A stretch of DNA of 64,000 bases from Capsicum annuum (taxonomy: Eukaryota > Streptophyta > Magnoliopsida > Solanales > Solanaceae). The stretch covers positions 142,029 to 206,028 of the forward strand of contig NW_025825190.1 in assembly GCF_002878395.1 (NCBI RefSeq), read 5' to 3'. The position numbers were made by a program, and so were the translations under genes. Every line of letters begins with the position of its first letter. The stretch's first letter is position 1. The notes below the pieces were generated by a model, which ran no database searches, had not been told where the DNA came from, and saw nothing but the letters and a program-made list of their open reading frames with translations. Of this stretch, positions 59,160-64,000 are shown piece by piece.

Positions 59160-60094
59160 TAGGGCTGCTTATCGGATTGATCGAATGGACCTTTACACTT
59201 AACGGTTTGGCTTATTGGTTATCGGTTTTAAAATATATAAATCCACTAGCCAACCAATAAGATATCAGTTGGTTCGATAATGGATGAACAATTATCGGAC
59301 GGTTATCGGGCGGTGTATCGGACTTCCGCAATTAATTTGACTATAAAAATAGACAAATAGTAGTACTATATCGTGATAAAGAGAAAGTTCTAACTTTCTA
59401 TGCAACATGGGTTGTGAAGGGAAGAGCCTACTGAGCCATTCTACTAATTGTAGTTGGAACCTCGAGGAGAAAAGCACTGAAGAGCTTTGATTTTGTTAAT
59501 TTCTAAACATGTATCAAGAAGAACGATTAGTCACTACGAATACATGATGAATATCTATTCACTATCTCCAAAACAGATACAGCAAAAACTCCATAAATCA
59601 CAATATATTCTAAAATATGGTTTTCTTTCTAAAACAAATGAAGATGGCATACTGGCAGAAGAACCAAAGTTGAAAGCACTAGTAGTCAATTGGAGCCTTT
59701 GCTTTGCAAAGCTCTAAAAGTCCAAAGGCCGAATATGTTATGTTACTTTTACTCCTAATAACTTCTCTTTAGTTTTTATTAGGGTTAATTAGTAATGGGC
59801 TTTAGGTTATTACACTAGAATTCAGATATATTACGTTTAGAGTTTATATTTTATAATAATATAATATGTATTTTAATTTTTATATATCTAGGTGGAAAAG
59901 TATAAGTGTACTAGGTAATTCTTAACGGGTTGACGATTTATCCAATAAGGAAATTAAGTAATTCACTTCCACACCGATAAGCCATTAATTATAACATTTG
60001 AATCCGTCCACCAACCGTTTATCCGATAAGCCAACACCAATAAACCAATTTTGCAGTTGGCTTATTGAATATGGTTCGGTTTTGAATGACCCTA
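59160..60094. mobile_element. hAT-like non-autonomous element, 935 bp
   Basis: It starts TAGGGCTGCTTATC and ends GGTTTTGAATGACCCTA. The flanking 8-mers TTAAAAGA (59152-59159) and TTAAAAGG (60095-60102) match at 7 of 8 positions, the TSD length of hAT elements. Subterminal words GGCTTATTGG and TTATCGG on the left face CCAATAA-like and CCGATAAGCC words on the right. No transposase frame. Confidence 0.78.
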
Positions 60095-60102
60095 TTAAAA
60101 GG

Positions 60103-61087
60103 TGTTCCACTGATTAGCCAGTCCTCGAAAGGAAAGTCAATTCATAAGTCGGTTGTGTTGATGGAAATTTTGTTCGGTTTCCTTTTCTTTCAAGAATTTT
60201 TCATGAGGCGCAAAATGAGTGCAGATGGATTGTACATATTGTATTTAGCAGTTCAAGCTCTAGTGTACGTTTAGAAATTCCAATTTCTGTGGATTTTTGT
60301 GTTGCTTGTTCTAAATGTTTGGAAGGTTAGCTTTGGATCTTTTCTAGATGCTGGTTACAAGTAAGGAGATTGAAAACTTCTCATTTGTTGGTTGATCAAC
60401 AAATTCCTTTTGATATGATGCAGAAACTTTGAAATACCGATAAATAGGTGTTAATACATAAAAATGATCCTAAACTTGACACCAAATTATAATTTTGGCC
60501 TTAAACTTTGACAGTACACAAATATGACTTTTAACTATTCAAAACTGCACAAATATGACCTCCAGTGTTGTTGCTGTTTTAGTGTGTTTTACTCTTGATA
60601 TCACTTCCCTTCTTGTTATTCTTGCGAATCCGAGAGAGGTCATCAAAAGGGTCCATAGTTCTTGAACTAGTGGACTGATTTTTGTGTTTGTGTTGTTGTG
60701 TTTTTAGGGAGTTTGGTATCAATTATGTATCTCAACAGACCCAAAATCTGGAAAAAAAATGTGTCGGGAACTAATTACGTATCTTTACTAAGGAAAAAAT
60801 GTATCTTCGTTGGATGTATTGGAAGCTAATTATGTATTTCGGCAGATCCAACATCGAAATTTTCAGTAATTATATAAACTAAAAATTACACAAATATACA
60901 ACTTATGTTTCCAATATTACAAAAAATCTCAACTCCCTAAACATATTACAAAATTCCAACATATACACAGAATACTATGTATATGTCGGCTATATTATGT
61001 ATATTAATAGGAAGAGATATTAAAGTAATTAAAAAGTGGAATAGAATGTAATTACTTCCAAAAGTTGGTACTTATGTTATTTATACT
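60103..61087. other. Intergenic region upstream of the METTL5-type gene
   Basis: No coding region. A fragment of a common MITE (CTAAACTTGACACCAAATTA, then ACTTTGACAGTACACAAATA) lies at 60470-60560. The AATTATGTATCTC repeat seen at 52486-52760 returns at 60722-60870. Confidence 0.55.
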
Positions 61088-61095
61088 TATATAAA
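61088..61095 (+). promoter_or_regulatory. Possible TATA box of the METTL5-type gene
   Basis: TATATAAA lies 267-274 bp upstream of the ATG. With a leader of about 240 nt it would be correctly placed. This is inferred from sequence only. Confidence 0.35.
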
Positions 61096-61214
61096 ATGTC
61101 AGGAATTTTCTAAACTTTGTCGCTCTATGGACACACTTGGTGCAATTTCCTCACAAATTGTGGGCCACTTGTACAAATGTATTGGGCTAGTTTTGCAATC
61201 TTGGGCTTAGGGAT

Positions 61215-61315
61215 TTTCAAGTCCATACAAGCATAACAAAAACACACTCTCTCTCTCTCTCCTTCAAGTCCATACAAACATAACAAAAACACTCTCTCTC
61301 TCCTCTTTTCACACA
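61215..61315 (+). repeat. Tandem duplication with CT runs in the METTL5 leader region
   Basis: CAAGTCCATACAAGCATAAC followed by a CT run (61243-61261), then the same order again with CAAGTCCATACAAACATAAC and a second CT run (61290-61302). The unit is about 47 bp. CT runs near plant transcription starts are common core-promoter pyrimidine patches. Confidence 0.85.
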
Positions 61316-61361
61316 CACAGAGTAGAAAGCTTTAGCAGTCATCAAATCAAAGTGAAAGAAG

Positions 61362-62446
61362 ATGAAGCTGAAACAATTAGAAAGTCTTCTTGGTTCTCTT
61401 CAACAATTCTCCAATCCAAAGGTTAACTCTTTTTTTTTTTTTCCATATAATTCTCTGTAATTAAATATACATCTTTATGTGCTTTATTTCCAATTTTTTT
61501 GTGATTCTTGATTACTAATTTTAGTAAAAATAATGTTCTTTTTGCACTTTATTTTCCAGTTTTTGTGATTCTTGATTACTAATTTTAGTAAAAGTAATGT
61601 TCTTTTTGCACTTTATTTGTCAATTTTGTGATTCTTTATTACTAATTTAGTAAAAATATGTTCTTTATGCACTTTATTTTCCAATATTTGTGATTCTTGA
61701 TGACTAATTTTAGTAAAAATAATGCTCTTTTTTCACTTTATTTTCCAATTTTGTGATTCTTGATTACTAGTAAAAAATTGTTCTTTTTTCTGCAGATTGA
61801 GCTAGAACAATATCCTACTGGACCCCACATTGCTTCTCGTATGCTTTACACTGTAAATTCTCTATATGGCTATATAGTCCCAGCCTTTTCTATGTTTTTC
61901 TTTCAAGGGGGTGTTTGGTCATGAATATCGAGAAATTTGGAAAATGTTGTTTTTGTTTTTAAAATGAAAAATGGTATTTGAGAATTGGAATTGTGTTCAT
62001 CCATGTATACAAATTGGAGTTCCAACAACAACAATAACATGCCTGGTGAAATTCCACAAGTAGGGTCCGGGGAGGGTAGAGTGTATGCAGACCGTGGAGG
62101 CAGAGAGTTGTTTCTGAAAGTGTAAACAACTTTTTTATTTTTGTGAGTAAATTGGAGAGAGAAAAGGTGAAAGGCTTTCTTTTTGGCGATTTTCAAATTC
62201 CGGAATTTTATGTCAGACCTGTTTTCGGAGTTCAATCCCCAAAAAAAACTAAAAGAAGTTCATGGCCAAAATGCCCCCTAAGTTTTGTTAAAAGGGTATC
62301 TTTGTTATTAAATTTTTGGGTTCCGTATAAAACATTTGATCTTTTTAGGCTGAGAATTCATTTGAGGATGTGAACAGTAAGGTGGTTGCAGATTTCGGAT
62401 GTGGTTGTGGTACATTAGGCCTTGCTGCTGGTCTTTTGGGAGCTGA
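61362..62446 (+). CDS. METTL5: METTL5-type rRNA adenine-N6 methyltransferase, exons 1-3, continues beyond the window
   Basis: The 5' part of a plant METTL5 homolog, which in other eukaryotes works with TRMT112 to methylate one adenine of 18S rRNA using S-adenosylmethionine. Exon 1 is 61362-61421 (20 codons, MKLKQLESLLGSLQQ), exon 2 is 61796-61852 (LEQYPTGPHIASRMLYT) and exon 3 is 62349-62446. All introns start GT and end AG: intron 1 is 374 bp with acceptor TTTTCTGCAG, intron 2 is 496 bp, and intron 3 runs from 62447 past 64000. Exon 3 carries SAM-binding motif I (ADFGCGCGTLGLAAGLLGA). The EQYPT-PHIA-MLYT order is specific to the METTL5 family. The catalytic NPPF motif is expected in a later exon and is not in the window. 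The frame is intact with no lesions. Intron 3 has taken up RTE-LINE pieces. Confidence 0.9.
61501..61790 (+). repeat. Tandem repeat of about 63 bp in METTL5 intron 1, five units
   Basis: GTGATTCTTGATTACTAATT recurs at 61501, 61565, 61628, 61690 and 61753 (spacings 64, 63, 62, 63). Each unit also has TAGTAAAAATAATGTTCTTT and CACTTTATTTTCCA. The last unit ends in the true 3' splice site, so the array reaches the intron edge. Confidence 0.93.
61908..62282. mobile_element. hAT-type MITE in METTL5 intron 2, with a TS/RTE tail inside
   Basis: Ends GGGGGTGTTTGGTCATGAAT and TTCATGGCCAAAATGCCCCC are inverted repeats typical of a frequent Solanaceae MITE. Between them, 62020-62130 is a TS/RTE-type tail. 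A clean TSD was not found. Confidence 0.65.
62020..62130 (-). mobile_element. TS/RTE-type 3' tail
   Basis: CAACAACAACAATAACATG (the TTG tail, reversed), then AATTCCACAAGTAGGGTCCG and GGGAGGGTAGAGTGTATGCAGACC. Same tail as at 62852 and 63758, in the same orientation. Confidence 0.75.
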
Positions 62447-62850
62447 GTATGTTCATAGCTCTCTCTGGATTTTGTTTCTTTTGTTAAAATTTACTGTTGT
62501 GTGGAGATAATATATATGATTTTGTACACCCAAGAATTGTCGAAGTCAGGAATTTCGCTAAGGGGGTTCAAGATTTAAATATTTAATGTATACTCCATAA
62601 GTTTCAATTTGTTTAACTTACTTTCCTTTTTAGTCCGTATAAAAAAAGTCTCTTTCTGTTTAATGAACTTTACTGATGCTTGGAGATGATAAATACTCCT
62701 TTGGTTTCAATTTGTTTGTCTGGTTTCATTTTGATTTGATTTGATTTTTGAATCTTATGGTTTTAAATTAAAGATATTTAGGATAACAAAATGCGCTTTA
62801 ATCTTGTTGTCTTAAGCATGCCACGTGGAAATTCAGAAATAAAAGATACA
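62447..62850. other. METTL5 intron 3, first part, with Stowaway-like pieces
   Basis: Two pieces resemble Solanaceae Stowaway MITEs: CTCCATAAGTTTCAATTTGT at 62573 and CTCCTTTGGTTTCAATTTGT at 62697, followed by ATGCCACGTGGAAATTC at 62818. No exon could be recognised. Confidence 0.5.
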
Positions 62851-62851
62851 G

Positions 62852-63650
62852 CTACAAACAACAACAAACAAACCCAGTGTATTCCCACATAGTGAGGTCT
62901 GGGGAGGGTAAGATGTGCGCAGTCCATACCACTACTCCCGGGGAAGTAGCAAGGCTGTTTTCGATAGACCCCCAGCTCAAGACAAGGAATAGTAATCAAA
63001 GTCATACCAAAAAATCTGGAACAAGACAAAACATAGAGACGCCACATCCAGGGAAAGAGTAAACAAAGACTAGTAAACAATCGTTATACTACAAGCAACA
63101 AGAAATGATAATAAGAATACTAAACCCACCAAGTAATGCCCTACCCTACCTACCCAAAATGGCACTAGCCTTCCATGCTAATACGCGTCCTCCAGATCTT
63201 TCTATCTAGGGTCATGTCCTCAGTAAGCCGTAACTGCTCCATGTCCTGCCTAATCACCTCTCTCCAGTACTTCTTCGGTCTACCCCTGCTCTGTCTGAAA
63301 CCATCCAAAGCAAGCCCCTCACACCTACAAACCGGTGCCTCCGTGCCCCTCCTCATCACGTGTCCGAACTATCTCAAACGAACCTCCCGCATCTTGTCCT
63401 CCACCGAAGCCACTCCAACCTTTTCTTGGATAGTCTCATTCCGAACTCTATCACCCCTAGTAAGCCCACATATCCAACGCAACATCCGCATTTCCGCCAC
63501 CTTCAATTTCTGAATGTGAGAGTTCTTGACTGGCCAACACTCTGCTACATACAACATGGCCGGGCGGACTGTCACCCTGTAAAATTTTCCTTTAATCTTG
63601 GACGGCACCTTCTTATCAGACAATACTCATCCATCCCACCCCGATACGGT
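62852..63650 (-). mobile_element. 5'-truncated RTE-type LINE in METTL5 intron 3
   Basis: On the minus strand a LINE reverse-transcriptase C-terminal part is readable from about 63623 to 63165, with [27 protein letters not shown] and [17 protein letters not shown] single TAG at 63369-63371 replaces the Trp expected before FGHV; the frame then continues. A short 3' UTR follows, ending in the TS/RTE tail and TTG repeats at 62852-62875. The 5' truncation and simple-repeat tail are typical of RTE LINEs. Confidence 0.9.
63165..63623 (-). pseudogene. RTE LINE reverse-transcriptase C-terminal fragment with one stop
   Basis: The minus-strand frame is open from 63623 to 63165 except for TAG at 63369-63371. 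It holds the region after the polymerase core; catalytic motifs lie upstream and are lost by truncation. It sits antisense within METTL5 intron 3 and is not an exon of that gene. Confidence 0.88.
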
Positions 63651-63757
63651 AAAAGACATCCTCATCATCCATCCCACCCTTGTAAAATTCAGAAACGAAA
63701 GATGTGCCAAAAAAAGGAAAAAGACATTCTTTCTTTAATGGACTAATTAGGAAAGTA

Positions 63758-64000
63758 AGATACAACAATAACAACAACGACATACCCGGTGTATTCCCAC
63801 CTAGTGGGGTCTGGGGAGGGTAGAGTGTACGCAGTCTATACCACTACCTCAAGTGAACTAGAGAGACTGTTTTTGATAGATTCCCGGCTTAGAACCAATA
63901 GCAATATAACAAACACAAAACATAAATGTATATAAACTAACAATGCTAGCCACAAGATAATACTAGATCCACTGGATAATACTAAAACTATACATCCGAA
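63758..64000 (-). mobile_element. Second RTE LINE 3' end, running off the window
   Basis: ACAACAATAACAACAACGAC (TTG tail reversed), then GTATTCCCACCTAGTGGGGT and the GGGAGGGTAGAGTG tail, then a 3'-UTR-like stretch (ATAATACTAGATCCACTGG) resembling that of the first LINE (AATACTAAACCCACCAAGT). Same orientation as its neighbour. The body lies beyond 64000. Confidence 0.75.

Noticed and set aside
63165..63623. LINE frame as a coding exon of the METTL5-type gene
   Set aside because: It is on the opposite strand and belongs to a reverse transcriptase; METTL5 exons 4 onward were not found in the window.

Overview
This is a plant nuclear window, almost certainly from a Solanaceae species. The evidence is two R1A-like CC-NB-ARC-LRR resistance-gene copies of the nightshade type, SINE and LINE tails of the TS, SolS and Au kinds, large Tekay-like LTRs, and intron/exon structure. 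The genus cannot be fixed from the sequence. The DNA is AT-rich and dominated by nested transposable elements. Only one gene looks intact, and it is only partly inside the window.

Layout: (1) 260-6552 is a CNL resistance pseudogene (CNL-1) broken by a 3.7 kb antisense Copia remnant with ATATG target-site duplications (TSDs). (2) 6950-12163 is a second Copia element (TSD ATTTG). (3) 13604-22072 is a long-LTR element with no gag-pol (LARD-like, TSD GATTC). (4) 22881-35068 is a three-level nest: a solo Copia-type LTR holds a second LARD-like element (TSD TGCCT), whose left LTR holds a 2.6 kb solo LTR (TSD GTGTG). (5) 36087-46489 is a second CNL copy (CNL-2), interrupted by a 7.46 kb antisense Copia element (TSD CATAT) that itself holds a 2.3 kb solo LTR (TSD ATGAG). 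When the insertion is discounted, CNL-2 stays in one frame for 979 codons and is broken by three in-frame TGA codons. (6) 47191-59109 is a small TRIM-like LTR element whose 5' LTR is split by a 10.5 kb CACTA-like DNA element carrying several inverted-repeat elements. (7) 59160-60094 is a hAT-like element with 8-bp TSDs. (8) 61362 to the right edge is the 5' half of a METTL5-type rRNA adenine methyltransferase gene, with repeats and RTE-LINE tails in its introns.

The two CNL copies lie in the same orientation and probably arose by tandem duplication, later pushed about 30 kb apart by insertions. Both are dead by point lesions as well as by insertions. The Copia elements inside them belong to related families and both lie antisense to the host gene. 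The METTL5 gene is unrelated and would act in ribosome modification. I found no operons, CRISPR arrays, tRNA or rRNA genes. What stands out is the insertion history, which can be ordered from nesting and TSDs, and the unusually clean reading frame left in CNL-2.
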